From positions 31,900 through 95,899 of the forward strand of contig NZ_JAPDKN010000006.1 of assembly GCF_026163565.1 (NCBI RefSeq): a stretch of DNA of 64,000 bases, read 5' to 3'. The notes beneath the pieces are model-generated. The model worked only from the letters and a program-made list of their open reading frames with translations. It did no database searches and had not been told where the DNA came from. Origin of the DNA: Chryseobacterium sp. YIM B08800. Its GTDB lineage: Bacteria > Bacteroidota > Bacteroidia > Flavobacteriales > Weeksellaceae. A program made the position numbers and the translations under genes. Positions 1-8,896 of the stretch are shown one piece after another (the stretch's first letter is position 1; each line of letters starts with the position of its first letter).

Positions 1-258
1 AAGTTCTTTATTATTATGTCTGTTTTTGGACACTTCACGGATACCATACATTGGAATTCCCAAAGCAGAAAATAAAACAAAATAATTTATTATAGTATAA
101 ACATACTCTACTTTCCCAATATATTCTACTCCTAAAACACGATTAAGATAAGGCATCGTAACTATACCTAGTATTACGGCAGATAGAACCCTTAAGACAT
201 TTAAAATAAAATTGATTTTTATATTTGGCTCTTTGCTTATTTTACTATTTATCTGCAT
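1..258 (-). CDS. Oligosaccharide flippase (Wzx-like), N-terminal fragment cut by the window edge
   Basis: The frame opens with ATG at 256-258 and runs 86 codons to the window edge without a stop. The product starts MQINSKISKEPNIK, then has a hydrophobic stretch and the PYLNRVLGVEYIGK segment typical of the first helices of RfbX/Wzx flippases of the MATE-like superfamily. These proteins move undecaprenyl-linked repeat units across the inner membrane. It starts 11 bp after the stop of the upstream Wzc-like gene, so the two are probably co-transcribed. It is a second flippase, distinct from the complete one at 18900-20198. The C-terminus lies outside the window. Confidence 0.8.
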   Translation of the reverse strand, partial: MQINSKISKEPNIKINFILNVLRVLSAVILGIVTMPYLNRVLGVEYIGKVEYVYTIINYFVLFSALGIPMYGIREVSKNRHNNKEL

Positions 259-269
259 AAAATATATAG

Positions 270-2621
270 TTATCTGAAGAATTGCCACCACTTTTTCTCT
301 TCAGCATGATAGCCATATCCGAATTTATTACCATATCCAAAGTTGGATTCTTTTACTCCATTTAAAATAATTCCAACATTTTTAAGCTTATTGCTTTCAA
401 TAGAATTATTTAAAAAATCTATATAACTTTTTTCAGTAACTTCAGATCTTGTAACGTATACAATTGCATCACTTTCATTTACAATAAGGAAAGAATCTGT
501 AACTAATAAAAGCGGAGCAGAATCTAAAACAATATACTTGTATTTATTTTGTGATTTAATAATTGATAACAATTCATTTAACCTACCATTCTGCAAAAGA
601 TCTGTAGGATTAGGAGGAATTGACCCTGAATATATAAAATCACAGTTTTCATTATAACCACTTGGGTGAATAATGTTATTTACATTAGTTTCTTCTCCGC
701 TCAAAAATTCTGTCAATCCTTTCGCTAATTTCATGGCAGGATTGTAACGCTGTAATTGCGGGTTTCTTATATCAGCTCCAATTACCAGAACTTTATCTCG
801 AGATGAAGCTAAAACAATTGATAAATTGGTTGATATAAATGTTTTTCCTTCTCCCTTTACAGATGAAGTTACCAAAATTACATTTGAAGAATCTTTAACC
901 GATAATAAAAATTTAAGATTTGTTACAAATATTCTAAATGCTTCCGCCATAGGCGAAACATCATTAAAGCTTACAAGCGAATTCTCTTGATTCCGAAATC
1001 TAGGAATCTCTGCGATTACCGGAATCTCAGTGAGCTTACTAAGATCATTCCTTTTAACTATTTTACTTTGTAAAAGCTCTTTTATATAAATAAATAAGAA
1101 TGGTATTACGATACCTAATACAAGAGAAATTGCCAGAATAACCATCTTTTTTGGTGAAACAGGCTTCTTACCTACAAATGCTTTATCAATTACCCTCGCT
1201 TTTTCTGCTGTAATTTCCATTGTTATTGCTGCTTCCTCTCTTTTTTGCAAAAGTAGCAGATAAAGGTTTTCTTTTATCTGCTGCTGTCTTTCTATGCTTC
1301 TGAATAGTTTTTCTTGAGCAGGTATTTTACCAATCATTTGTTCAGAACCTCCCAGTTGAGTTTCAACTTTTCTTTTTGCTAATTCTAAGGAAGTCGCATT
1401 TTTTTGTAAAGATTCTGCCAAAGAAGACTTTAAATCAACAATTTGTTTATTTGCTTCTTTTATAAGTGGATTATCAGGAGTGGCATTTTCCAAATATTTA
1501 TTCCTCTGTAAAACAAGCGTATTATATTCTTGTATAGATCTTACAGCTGCTTCATTTTCTAATCCAATATTAATAGGTAAAACATCTCCGTTACCTTTTT
1601 TATATAAAATGTTTTGAAGAATTTTATTAAGTTCAAGTTGAGTTCCTAATTCTAATATTTGAGCTTTACTTTGCTCTTTTAATTGAAGATTAATTTTTGC
1701 CTCAGTAGGTAAATCTACAATATTATTACTAGATTTATAATCTTCTTTCTGAGTTTCTACATCCCCTAATTCTTTTGATATTATTCTGATCCTGCTGTCA
1801 ATAAAATCTTTTGTTTTTTTTGATTCAACATTTTTATCTAGAATTGCATATCCATTATACTGCCTTACAATACTATTTAGGAAGTCTTTTGCTTTGTCTT
1901 TATTTTGAAAATCTACCCCTAAACCAATAACTGTAGCATCCATATCAACCAAATCTACTTTTAAAGCTTCTTGAAAATCAATAATTGTAGTTTCCAAATT
2001 AGCATAAGTAAAATATACCTCGTCCATTTCCATCTTTTTAGGAATATGGAAATTAATATTTTTAGTAATAATTATATTTGCAAAAGGAAGACTTATAGTT
2101 CTATTAAAAGAACTTTTAATATCTTGTTCCCATTCTTTACTTGAAAGTATAATTTCATTTCCCTTAGAAGTAATTTTTATGGGCTTTTTTGGTCCTTCCT
2201 CATCTGGTTTCTCTCCAATTACATTAATAATATATGGACTGGTCTTACCGTATAATTCGACATCATGCCAAGTTTGTTTAGCATATACAGGAGTTTGAAA
2301 ATTATATTGTTTTACAACATCTTCAATAATAGTTCTAGACTTAAATATTTCCAATTCATTTTCTATACTATTGGTCCCCATTCCTGTAAATGCGCCTAGA
2401 CTTTGAAGAACACCAAAATCACCAGATGCTGAAGACATTTTTTTCGCATCTTTTATTAATACTGATGTTTGAGTTTTATAAACCGGAGTGGTAGATTTTA
2501 TATTATAAATTGCCAAAATCAGCATTAGGAAGGTTATGCCTACAAAATATTTCCAATTTTTTATATAAGGAGCAATAATTTCTTTTACTTCAGTTTCTTC
2601 TTTTAAGTACTTTTTATCCAT
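270..2621 (-). CDS. wzc: Wzc-like polysaccharide co-polymerase / BY-type tyrosine autokinase (second copy)
   Basis: The 783-aa protein has the Wzc layout. TM1 (about residues 24-41) and TM2 (about 493-513) flank a periplasmic Wzz-type domain with coiled-coil character. The PVSPKK motif (487-492) sits just before TM2. The cytoplasmic kinase has Walker [11 protein letters not shown] (586-595), Walker A' VLVIGADIRNP (611-621) and Walker B YIVLDSAP (696-703). The tail carries three tyrosines (763, 769, 771), the usual autophosphorylation cluster. Such proteins control chain length and export of Wzy-dependent polysaccharides together with Wza. It has its own promoter box at 2672-2679 and belongs to a second polysaccharide set running off the left edge. 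Confidence 0.93.
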   Translation of the reverse strand: MDKKYLKEETEVKEIIAPYIKNWKYFVGITFLMLILAIYNIKSTTPVYKTQTSVLIKDAKKMSSASGDFGVLQSLGAFTGMGTNSIENELEIFKSRTIIEDVVKQYNFQTPVYAKQTWHDVELYGKTSPYIINVIGEKPDEEGPKKPIKITSKGNEIILSSKEWEQDIKSSFNRTISLPFANIIITKNINFHIPKKMEMDEVYFTYANLETTIIDFQEALKVDLVDMDATVIGLGVDFQNKDKAKDFLNSIVRQYNGYAILDKNVESKKTKDFIDSRIRIISKELGDVETQKEDYKSSNNIVDLPTEAKINLQLKEQSKAQILELGTQLELNKILQNILYKKGNGDVLPINIGLENEAAVRSIQEYNTLVLQRNKYLENATPDNPLIKEANKQIVDLKSSLAESLQKNATSLELAKRKVETQLGGSEQMIGKIPAQEKLFRSIERQQQIKENLYLLLLQKREEAAITMEITAEKARVIDKAFVGKKPVSPKKMVILAISLVLGIVIPFLFIYIKELLQSKIVKRNDLSKLTEIPVIAEIPRFRNQENSLVSFNDVSPMAEAFRIFVTNLKFLLSVKDSSNVILVTSSVKGEGKTFISTNLSIVLASSRDKVLVIGADIRNPQLQRYNPAMKLAKGLTEFLSGEETNVNNIIHPSGYNENCDFIYSGSIPPNPTDLLQNGRLNELLSIIKSQNKYKYIVLDSAPLLLVTDSFLIVNESDAIVYVTRSEVTEKSYIDFLNNSIESNKLKNVGIILNGVKESNFGYGNKFGYGYHAEEKKWWQFFR

Positions 2622-2671
2622 CTTTCCGGATTATCATTCAATTACGTTATTTCAATTACATTTGAAATCTG

Positions 2672-2679
2672 CAAATATA
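2672..2679 (-). promoter_or_regulatory. Bacteroidetes -7 promoter box upstream of the second wzc
   Basis: The minus strand reads TATATTTG, a match to the flavobacterial TAnnTTTG box, about 50 bp before the wzc start codon. No well-spaced TTG -33 box is seen, so the call rests on the -7 element and position. Confidence 0.45.
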
Positions 2680-2813
2680 TATTTATTTTTACAAATAAGC
2701 TTTTATTATTATTCTAACTTACTACTTTTTCATCTAAATATTCACATTTTTTTTATTTCATAGGTTTTATTATTCCAATTCTTGTATGATCACTTCTCCA
2801 CTATTATTCAACT

Positions 2814-2903
2814 TTATACTCCGTCACACCGCTCTTTATATACTGGTCGTGTCGCCCTAATTCCAGCATAAATATCTAGTCTCAACTTTTTATTAAGCAC
2901 CAT
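2814..2903 (-). other. 29-codon frame coupled to the sugar transferase stop
   Basis: The stop codon of the sugar transferase overlaps an ATG (TAATG, 2901-2905) that opens a 29-codon frame, MVLNKKLRLDIYAGIR and onward, ending at 2814. I recognise no family. The same TAATG arrangement couples real genes elsewhere in this region, which is why it is recorded. It may be a gene remnant or chance. Confidence 0.15.
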
Positions 2904-3469
2904 TATCTTAAAGCTAAAAAAGTTTTAAGTAAAATATACATATCATTTTTAAAAGAAAGCCGATGATAATACTCAAGGTTCATTTTCACTTTTTCAGGAA
3001 AAAGAATTTCATCATTATATTGCAATGGATTTTCCTGTTGGTTTAAAATTTCTTCTTCGTTTCTATATTTAACTCCGGCTTCACTCGTTAGTCCCGGTTT
3101 TAAATTAAGTATCAATTGGTCTTCGTTCTTCAATTTATCATAATATCCGGAAATATCTGGTCTTGGTCCCACTAAAGACATATCTCCCTTGAGAATATTG
3201 AATAGCTGAGGTAATTCATCAAGCTTAGTTTTTCTCATCCATTTACCAAAAAAGGACTTTGTATGGTCTTTAACATGATAAGTTCTGAATTTATAAATAA
3301 CGAAAATATTACCGAATCTGCCTACTCTTTCCTGCTTAAAAACCCCCGGAAACCCTGTATCTAAAGAAGCCAGAATTATTAAAACAAAAAAAACAGGTAG
3401 CAAAACAACAATACCTACGAAACTTAATCCGTAGTCCATAAAAGCTTTCCACCATGGGTATTTTTTCAT
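2903..3469 (-). CDS. Short sugar transferase (bacterial sugar transferase / phosphoglycosyl transferase family)
   Basis: The 188-aa product is a small monotopic phosphoglycosyl transferase. It has one hydrophobic re-entrant helix (about 14-34), then KQERVG, KFRTY (60-64; most relatives have KFRTM), the Asp-Glu pair in KLDELPQ (82-88) and LVGPRP (99-104). The family transfers a sugar-1-phosphate to undecaprenyl phosphate, the first step of glycan assembly at the inner membrane. It follows a terminator at 3607-3639, so it probably starts a separate transcription unit with the wzc and flippase genes to its left. It differs from the PglC-like enzyme at 5473-6078 in its C-terminal part, so the sugar donor is probably different. 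Confidence 0.85.
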   Translation of the reverse strand: MKKYPWWKAFMDYGLSFVGIVVLLPVFFVLIILASLDTGFPGVFKQERVGRFGNIFVIYKFRTYHVKDHTKSFFGKWMRKTKLDELPQLFNILKGDMSLVGPRPDISGYYDKLKNEDQLILNLKPGLTSEAGVKYRNEEEILNQQENPLQYNDEILFPEKVKMNLEYYHRLSFKNDMYILLKTFLALR

Positions 3470-3606
3470 CGGTAACTAAACTGAAGCGTAAATATAGGGA
3501 AAGAAGTTGATTTTTTGTAAATGCGAATTTTGGAATTAGAGCCCCGAGTGGATACTATGGGGTTAAATATTCGTTCATATTACATAAAAAACTGATAGTC
3601 AATAAG

Positions 3607-3639
3607 AAAAACTGCTTACTTTCATATGAAAATAAGCAG
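3607..3639 (-). terminator. Hairpin terminator at the end of the main polysaccharide operon
   Basis: On the minus strand, CTGCTTA and TAAGCAG pair around a nearly self-complementary TTTCATATGAAA centre and are followed by five T residues. It lies about 65 bp after the aminotransferase stop and separates the main locus from the sugar transferase/wzc set. Confidence 0.75.
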
Positions 3640-3702
3640 CATAGTTTTTTATTCTAGTATTAATTTTACTTAATTTTGGAAAAAGAGAGTTACCTCTATT
3701 AA

Positions 3703-4836
3703 TTAAGAGAAAAATTTTCTAATTGCTTTTTCAATTCTTTCTCTATCATCATCAGTAAGGTTTGACCCAGAAGGAAGACACAAACCATCATCGAATAATT
3801 TCTCAGCCACATCCGTACCATAATATGGGGCATTTGCAAAAACTGGCTGTAAATGCATAGGTTTCCAAAGAGGCCTTGATTCTATATTATCTTCAAGAAA
3901 AGCCAATCTTAAACCCTCACGATTTTTCCCAACTATACTTTCATCAATTACAATTGCCGATAGCCAATGATTGGAATAATAATTTTCATTAGGTTCTGAG
4001 AAAACCTTTACGCCTTCAATATTTTTAAAAACCTCAACATAAAAATCATGCATTTTTCTTCGGGCTTCTACTCTATCGTTTAGAACTTCCATTTGACCAC
4101 GACCAATTCCTGCAACAATATTGCTCATTCGGTAATTATATCCTATATGAGAATGTTGATAGTGAGGAGCATTATCTCTTGCCTGTGTTGATAAAAATAC
4201 GGCTTTATCTTTATCTTCTTGAGTATGGCAAACCAAGGCTCCACCTCCAGAAGTTGTAATAATCTTGTTTCCGTTAAAAGACAAAATACCAAAACGACCA
4301 AATGCTCCACAAGCTTTTCCTTTATAAGTCGAACCTAATGCTTCTGCAGCATCTTCAATCACAGGAATTTCATATTTTTCAGCGATAGCAGTAATTTCAT
4401 CCATTTTTGCAGGCATTCCGTACAAATGAACGACAACAATCGCTTTTGGCTTTTTGCCTTTTGAAATTCTATCTGAAATTGCTTCTTCTAAAGCAACCGG
4501 ACACATATTCCAGGTATCTTTTTCTGAGTCTATGAAAAACGGAGTTGCCCCGCAGTAAGCAATGGGGTTTGCAGAGGCTGAAAATGTCATTGACTGACAA
4601 ATTACTTCATCACCATATTCTACTCCACATTCTATTAAAGCTAAATGTAACGCCGCTGTACCTGCAGAAAGCGCAGCTACTTTTACATCTTGATTTAAAA
4701 ATATTTCTAAATCTTTTTCGAAACCGTCTACATTAGGTCCTAAAGGCGCTACCCAGTTTGCATCGAATGCCTCGTTAACATATTTTTGCTCGTTTCCACC
4801 CATGTGTGGGGAAGAAAGCCATATTTTTGTGTTCAT
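3703..4836 (-). CDS. pglE: DegT/DnrJ/EryC1/StrS-family PLP aminotransferase (PglE-like)
   Basis: The 377-aa protein is a sugar aminotransferase of the DegT family. SAGTAALHLAL (57-67) is the PLP phosphate-binding region, EDAAEALG (161-168) carries the Asp that contacts the pyridine ring, and SFNGNKIITTSGGG contains the Schiff-base Lys191. The neighbouring PglD- and PglC-like genes, and the PglF-like gene that opens the operon, suggest it aminates the 4-keto sugar nucleotide in UDP-bacillosamine-type synthesis. The exact substrate is inferred from context. It is the last gene of the operon, 22 bp after pglD. Confidence 0.88.
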   Translation of the reverse strand: MNTKIWLSSPHMGGNEQKYVNEAFDANWVAPLGPNVDGFEKDLEIFLNQDVKVAALSAGTAALHLALIECGVEYGDEVICQSMTFSASANPIAYCGATPFFIDSEKDTWNMCPVALEEAISDRISKGKKPKAIVVVHLYGMPAKMDEITAIAEKYEIPVIEDAAEALGSTYKGKACGAFGRFGILSFNGNKIITTSGGGALVCHTQEDKDKAVFLSTQARDNAPHYQHSHIGYNYRMSNIVAGIGRGQMEVLNDRVEARRKMHDFYVEVFKNIEGVKVFSEPNENYYSNHWLSAIVIDESIVGKNREGLRLAFLEDNIESRPLWKPMHLQPVFANAPYYGTDVAEKLFDDGLCLPSGSNLTDDDRERIEKAIRKFFS

Positions 4837-4858
4837 ATATTTTTGTAAATTGTTTTAA

Positions 4859-5464
4859 CTAAAATTCAGTTATATCCTTTGTTTTTAAAATTTTTCCCGG
4901 GTTACCTGCAACAACACATCCATCAGGAATATCTCTAATAATCACAGCGCCGGCACCTATAGTACACCATTTTCCAATTCTTATTCCTTGTATTACACAT
5001 GCACCGATACCAATATGTGAGGCGAACCCCACAAAAACATCACCGGCTAATGAAACATTTGGTGAGATATGTACAAAATCTTCTAAAGTACAATCGTGAT
5101 CAATTGATGAATTCGTGTTGACTATACAATGTTCTCCAATAATTGTGTGAGAATTTATTGTAGAACCTGCCATTACAACGGTACCCACGCCAATGCTTGC
5201 TCGTTTTGAAATGAATGCTTTTGGATGAAATAACTTTGTGTAACTAAAATTTTTATATTGTGCTACAATATTCCTTCTGACACGATTACTTCCTATAGAA
5301 ATAATTGCTTCAATATTTTCGGTCGGTACTTTATGAATTACATTATAATCCAAAAGATGATTTTTAGATAAGTCAAAATCAATAAAAGCATCTATTTTTA
5401 TGTTGCATTCTTCTGCAATTTCTGCAATTACTTTTCCATGTCCGCTCGCGCCGTATAAATACAT
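4859..5464 (-). CDS. pglD: PglD/NeuD-type sugar O/N-acetyltransferase
   Basis: The 201-aa product has the two-part build of PglD. An N-terminal Rossmann-like domain starts YLYGASGHGKVIAEI (2-16). A C-terminal left-handed beta helix of hexapeptide repeats follows (from about 85: IGVGTVVMAGSTI, then FVGFASHIGIGACV). The SIDHDC segment holds His123, which lines up with the catalytic histidine of Campylobacter PglD. PglD acetylates the 4-amino group of the UDP-amino sugar using acetyl-CoA in the cytoplasm. It sits between the PglC-like transferase (9-bp gap) and the PglE-like aminotransferase, matching a UDP-N,N'-diacetylbacillosamine module. Confidence 0.88.
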   Translation of the reverse strand: MYLYGASGHGKVIAEIAEECNIKIDAFIDFDLSKNHLLDYNVIHKVPTENIEAIISIGSNRVRRNIVAQYKNFSYTKLFHPKAFISKRASIGVGTVVMAGSTINSHTIIGEHCIVNTNSSIDHDCTLEDFVHISPNVSLAGDVFVGFASHIGIGACVIQGIRIGKWCTIGAGAVIIRDIPDGCVVAGNPGKILKTKDITEF

Positions 5465-5472
5465 ACTATTTT

Positions 5473-6078
5473 TTAATTATTACCGTTAAACGCTTCTGTT
5501 GTCACTTGACCTTCTTGTGAAATCCCTTCACTTTTAAAAACTTTTTTAAAAGTCGTAAAAAAGACTTTTAAATCTGTTGTAAAAGAAATATGATCAACAT
5601 ACCAAATGTCTAATTCGAATTTTTTTGTCCATGAAATAGCATTTCTTCCGTTTACCTGTGCCCAACCCGTTATACCAGGTCGCACTAAATGGCGTCTTTT
5701 CTGAGCATCATTATACAAAGGTAAATATTGAGGTAATAAAGGACGAGGTCCTATCAAAGACATATCTCCTTTTAAAACATTGATAAGCTGAGGTATCTCA
5801 TCTAAAGATGTTTTTCGTACAAAAGCTCCGATCGGGGTAAGTCTTTCTGCATCCGAAAGCAAATTTCCATCCGCATCTTTCTTATCATTCATTGTTTTGA
5901 ATTTGATGATGCTAAAGATCTTTTCGTTTTTACCAGGACGACGCTGGAAAAAAAATGGCTTGCCCTGATTTGCAAAATACAAACCTATTGTTACAACAAT
6001 AAAAACAGGGCTTAAAATCAATAAACCGGCAAAAGCTGCTACAAAATCAATCAATCTTTTTACAAAATTTTTGTACAT
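5473..6078 (-). CDS. pglC: PglC-like phosphoglycosyl transferase (initiating sugar transferase)
   Basis: The 201-aa protein has a re-entrant membrane helix (about 10-35, with the Ser-Pro kink ILSPVF), [15 protein letters not shown], the catalytic Asp93-Glu94 pair in SLDEIPQ, and [14 protein letters not shown]. This is the small monotopic enzyme that transfers diacetylbacillosamine-1-phosphate or a similar sugar phosphate to undecaprenyl phosphate. Next to PglD and PglE homologues and a WbuB-type glycosyltransferase, it most likely starts the repeat unit of the main locus. The C-terminus is normal ([17 protein letters not shown]). It lies 2 bp after the upstream GT gene, implying tight co-translation. 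Confidence 0.92.
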   Translation of the reverse strand: MYKNFVKRLIDFVAAFAGLLILSPVFIVVTIGLYFANQGKPFFFQRRPGKNEKIFSIIKFKTMNDKKDADGNLLSDAERLTPIGAFVRKTSLDEIPQLINVLKGDMSLIGPRPLLPQYLPLYNDAQKRRHLVRPGITGWAQVNGRNAISWTKKFELDIWYVDHISFTTDLKVFFTTFKKVFKSEGISQEGQVTTEAFNGNN

Positions 6079-6080
6079 CT

Positions 6081-7274
6081 TTATATTTTTTCAAAAATCA
6101 ATTTATAAGATCTATCGACCAAATACTCGTTCTTTAATAATTTCTCGGCATTCTCCCCTAACTTTTGTAAATCATCATTCAGTAATGACTCCAACTTCTG
6201 TTGCATTTCGTTCTGATCTCCTGCCATTACCTTATAACCACATTTTGCTTCTTCGATAATATTACCAATATCTGTATTTGGGTCTGTAGCTACCATTACT
6301 GGGATTTTCATTTCTAAATATGATAATAACCTCGAAGGAAAATTTGGAATCTTAAAATTTTGATCTAAAAAAATCAAACCAACATCACAAGCAGCCAAAA
6401 GATGGTCATAATCTTCTTTTGGAAGTTTATGCAAAAGTTTTGCATTTTTAGGATTATTATCTTTAAACCATTTTTCAATTTTGGGGAATTCTGTTCCGTT
6501 CCCTACAATAAGGAAAAATACCTCATCATATTTAGTATTTTCAATAGTTTCCAATAAAAAATCTAATCCTTGTGGCTTACCCAAGTTTCCACCGTACACA
6601 AAAACTTTTTTATCAATAGCAATCTTATATTTTTCTCTAATTGCTTTTTTCTGCTCATCAGAATAGTTAAAAGCAACAGGTTCAATCGTATTAGGATTAA
6701 CCTCAACTTTACTATTTCTGATTTCAGGATTATATTTCAAGACAAAATCTACATTTGCCGGAGACATACAGCCAATTGTATCTGATATCTGATATAATTT
6801 TTTTTCCTTTTTTAAAAACTGTTTATGTAAAAAACCTCCTTGTTTAAGCATATTCATATCAACAGCGTTTTGTGGAAATATATCTTTTAATAGAAGATAA
6901 GACTTTGCACCATCCCTTTTCTTTACAAACTCAATCACCTTTGCGAAGGTAATTGGTGGCGTAGAATACAGAACTAAATCAAATTTTTTGTTTGAAGTAT
7001 ATTTTTTAATTGCCGAAAGATATTGATATTCTATAGCAAGAGTCCCAATTCCTTTTTCTATAATATTTGTTTTCTGAATATTGAGTGTTTTTACCTGAAG
7101 AATGGAAACACCTTCTTTTTCACTAAAGTTAGTAGAGATTTTTCGTCGTCTTTCTACAGGAGTTACAATGGTAACATCATGACCTTCATTACGAAATTTT
7201 CGTAACAAATCCTGATAAATACCACGATCTTCAATAGAATTAATTTCAACTAAAGTCAAAAAAATAACGTTCAT
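6081..7274 (-). CDS. wbuB: GT4 glycosyltransferase, WbuB-type (probable L-FucNAc transferase)
   Basis: The 397-aa GT-B enzyme starts [20 protein letters not shown]. It has the donor-side glycine loop [10 protein letters not shown] (227-236) and [17 protein letters not shown] (310-326), the usual WbuB replacement for the EX7E motif. WbuB-type enzymes add L-FucNAc to the first sugar of the lipid-linked unit. The three UDP-L-FucNAc synthesis genes lie directly upstream (7281-12022) and the initiating PglC directly downstream, which supports that assignment. The acceptor is inferred. The gap to fnlC is 6 bp. Confidence 0.85.
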   Translation of the reverse strand: MNVIFLTLVEINSIEDRGIYQDLLRKFRNEGHDVTIVTPVERRRKISTNFSEKEGVSILQVKTLNIQKTNIIEKGIGTLAIEYQYLSAIKKYTSNKKFDLVLYSTPPITFAKVIEFVKKRDGAKSYLLLKDIFPQNAVDMNMLKQGGFLHKQFLKKEKKLYQISDTIGCMSPANVDFVLKYNPEIRNSKVEVNPNTIEPVAFNYSDEQKKAIREKYKIAIDKKVFVYGGNLGKPQGLDFLLETIENTKYDEVFFLIVGNGTEFPKIEKWFKDNNPKNAKLLHKLPKEDYDHLLAACDVGLIFLDQNFKIPNFPSRLLSYLEMKIPVMVATDPNTDIGNIIEEAKCGYKVMAGDQNEMQQKLESLLNDDLQKLGENAEKLLKNEYLVDRSYKLIFEKI

Positions 7275-7280
7275 TCTATC

Positions 7281-8483
7281 TTAAATTTCCTCAGACCAAA
7301 CAGTCCTTTTAATATAATCTGTGTAAGAAATAATAATCCTTACTACTTTCTCCGAAACATTTGGCATCGAATAATCCGCAACTTGTCTGAAATTCCTTTC
7401 TGCTCCTACTTTTTGCTGTAAAACCTGCGTTAACCCCTGTAAAATACGTTCAGGTGAAAGCCCCACCATCATTACACTCGCCTCTTCCATTGCTTCAGGT
7501 CTTTCGTGCGCTTGACGGATGTTTAACGCTCTGAAATTTAAAATTGATGATTCTTCTGAAATTGTCCCTGAATCTGAAAGTACAGCATATGCTCTTTTCT
7601 GCAAAGCATTATAGTCATGGAAACCAAGTGGTTTTAAAAACTGAATTTCAGGACGCATCTCGATCTGCATCTTGTCAATCATATTCTGTGTACGTGGATG
7701 CGTAGAAACAATAATCGGATATTGATATTTCTCGGCAATAGCATTCAAAGAAGCCATTAATCCTCTGAAATTTTTCTCAGAATTGATATTTTCTTCTCTG
7801 TGTGATGATACTACAAAAAATTTACCTTCTTCTAAGTTTAATTTATTTAAAACATCAGAAGCATCAATTTGTGGTAAATAATGATTCAAAACTTCAAACA
7901 TTGGCGAACCTGTTTTGATAATTCTGTCCGCAGGAAGCCCTTCTCTTAAAAGATATTCTCTTGCAATATCTGAATACGTTAAATTAATATCTGAAGTATG
8001 ATCTACAATTTTACGGTTGGTTTCTTCCGGAACTCTCTGGTCAAAACATCTGTTTCCAGCTTCCATATGGAAAATAGGAATGTGTCTTTTCTTCGCCGGA
8101 ATTGCACACAAACATGAATTGGTGTCTCCTAAAACTAAAAACGCATCCGGTTTTAATTCTTCTAATAAAGGATCTATTTTAATCAAAATATTCCCTACGG
8201 TTTCTGTAGCTGTTTTTCCTGCAGCTTCTAAGAAATAATCCGGTTTACGAAGTCCTAAATCTTCAAAAAAGATTTGGTTTAATTCGTAATCATAATTTTG
8301 TCCGGTATGAACGATGATATGTTCTACAGCTTCAGAAGCATCCAATGCGTCTAAAACTCGTGATAATCTTATAATTTCGGGACGGGTTCCTACAACCGTC
8401 ATTACTTTTAGTTTAGTAATTGGTGATTGGTGATTGGTGATTGGTGATTGGTGATTAGTTATTGGTTGTGAATTATTTGTCAT
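7281..8483 (-). CDS. fnlC: UDP-N-acetylglucosamine 2-epimerase family, FnlC/WbjD-type (UDP-L-FucNAc synthesis)
   Basis: This is a non-hydrolysing UDP-sugar 2-epimerase of about 370-400 aa: VVGTRPEIIRLSRV (30-43), HTGQNYDYELN, HMEAGNRCFDQRVPEE and SSHREENINSEKN. Together with FnlA and CapF/FnlB it completes UDP-GlcNAc to UDP-L-FucNAc. The start is uncertain. ATG at 8483 overlaps the stop of the four-helix-bundle gene (ATGA) but gives a 27-residue leader coded by five exact ATCACCA heptamers. ATG at 8402, just before the conserved core, gives 373 aa. Copy changes in the array would shift the frame from 8483 but not from 8402. Confidence 0.9.
   Translation of the reverse strand: MTNNSQPITNHQSPITNHQSPITKLKVMTVVGTRPEIIRLSRVLDALDASEAVEHIIVHTGQNYDYELNQIFFEDLGLRKPDYFLEAAGKTATETVGNILIKIDPLLEELKPDAFLVLGDTNSCLCAIPAKKRHIPIFHMEAGNRCFDQRVPEETNRKIVDHTSDINLTYSDIAREYLLREGLPADRIIKTGSPMFEVLNHYLPQIDASDVLNKLNLEEGKFFVVSSHREENINSEKNFRGLMASLNAIAEKYQYPIIVSTHPRTQNMIDKMQIEMRPEIQFLKPLGFHDYNALQKRAYAVLSDSGTISEESSILNFRALNIRQAHERPEAMEEASVMMVGLSPERILQGLTQVLQQKVGAERNFRQVADYSMPNVSEKVVRIIISYTDYIKRTVWSEEI
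8421..8469. repeat. Heptamer array inside the 5' end of fnlC
   Basis: Five exact tandem TGGTGAT units (plus strand, 8421-8455) are followed by the degenerate units TAGTTAT and TGGTTGT. It lies between the two possible fnlC start codons and encodes the TNHQSPI repeats of the leader. Confidence 0.95.
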
Positions 8484-8836
8484 TTTGATTTTAAATATTT
8501 TATTAATCCATTTAACAGTTTTCCTACTGTTTCTATTTTTAAAACAATTTCAGCATATTTTTCTTCCGATATATATTTCAGATTTTTAGCAATTAATAGC
8601 TGAGTATCTATCTCCTGCTGACTGCCTAGCGAAATATATAAGAACTGTATAAATTCCTTTGTAGAATTTCTTGCTGCACCTTCTGCTATATTACTCGGTA
8701 TCGATACAGTAGCTCTTCTTATCTGATTGGTCAAACCAAAGATTTCATCTTTAGGAAAATCTTTTGTTAATTCATAAATTATAGTAACTAAATCAACACT
8801 AAACTTCCAAGCATCTAAATCTTTATGTGTTTTCAT
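8480..8836 (-). CDS. Four-helix-bundle protein of the S23 / 23S rRNA intervening-sequence protein family (copy A)
   Basis: The 118-aa product carries the family signature: KDLDAWKFSVDLV near the N-terminus, then IRRATVSIPSNIAEGAARNS and EFIQFLYISLGSQQEIDTQL, all predicted helical. The family was first noted in intervening sequences of 23S rRNA and is related to the Avd accessory protein of diversity-generating retroelements. Its function here is unknown. It lies within a sugar operon, not an rRNA gene. Its stop overlaps the fnlC start (ATGA), and 7-bp-period arrays lie on both sides (8841-8896 and 8421-8469). By eye it is well over half identical to copy B at 10585-10941. Confidence 0.9.
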   Translation of the reverse strand: MKTHKDLDAWKFSVDLVTIIYELTKDFPKDEIFGLTNQIRRATVSIPSNIAEGAARNSTKEFIQFLYISLGSQQEIDTQLLIAKNLKYISEEKYAEIVLKIETVGKLLNGLIKYLKSK

Positions 8837-8840
8837 ATCT

Positions 8841-8896
8841 CAAATTACATTTTACAAATTACTAATTACCAGTTACTAATTACAAATTACCAATCT
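8841..8896. repeat. Degenerate heptamer array between capF and S23 copy A
   Basis: Eight consecutive 7-bp units, mostly of form CNNNTTA on the plus strand (CAAATTA, CATTTTA, CAAATTA, CTAATTA, CCAGTTA, CTAATTA, CAAATTA, CCAATCT). The capF stop codon lies at the edge of the last unit and the S23 start is 5 bp from the other end, so the array fills the whole spacer. Confidence 0.9.

Noticed and set aside
8421..8469. CRISPR-like direct repeat
   Set aside because: Units are 7 bp, contiguous, with no spacers and no cas genes in the window.
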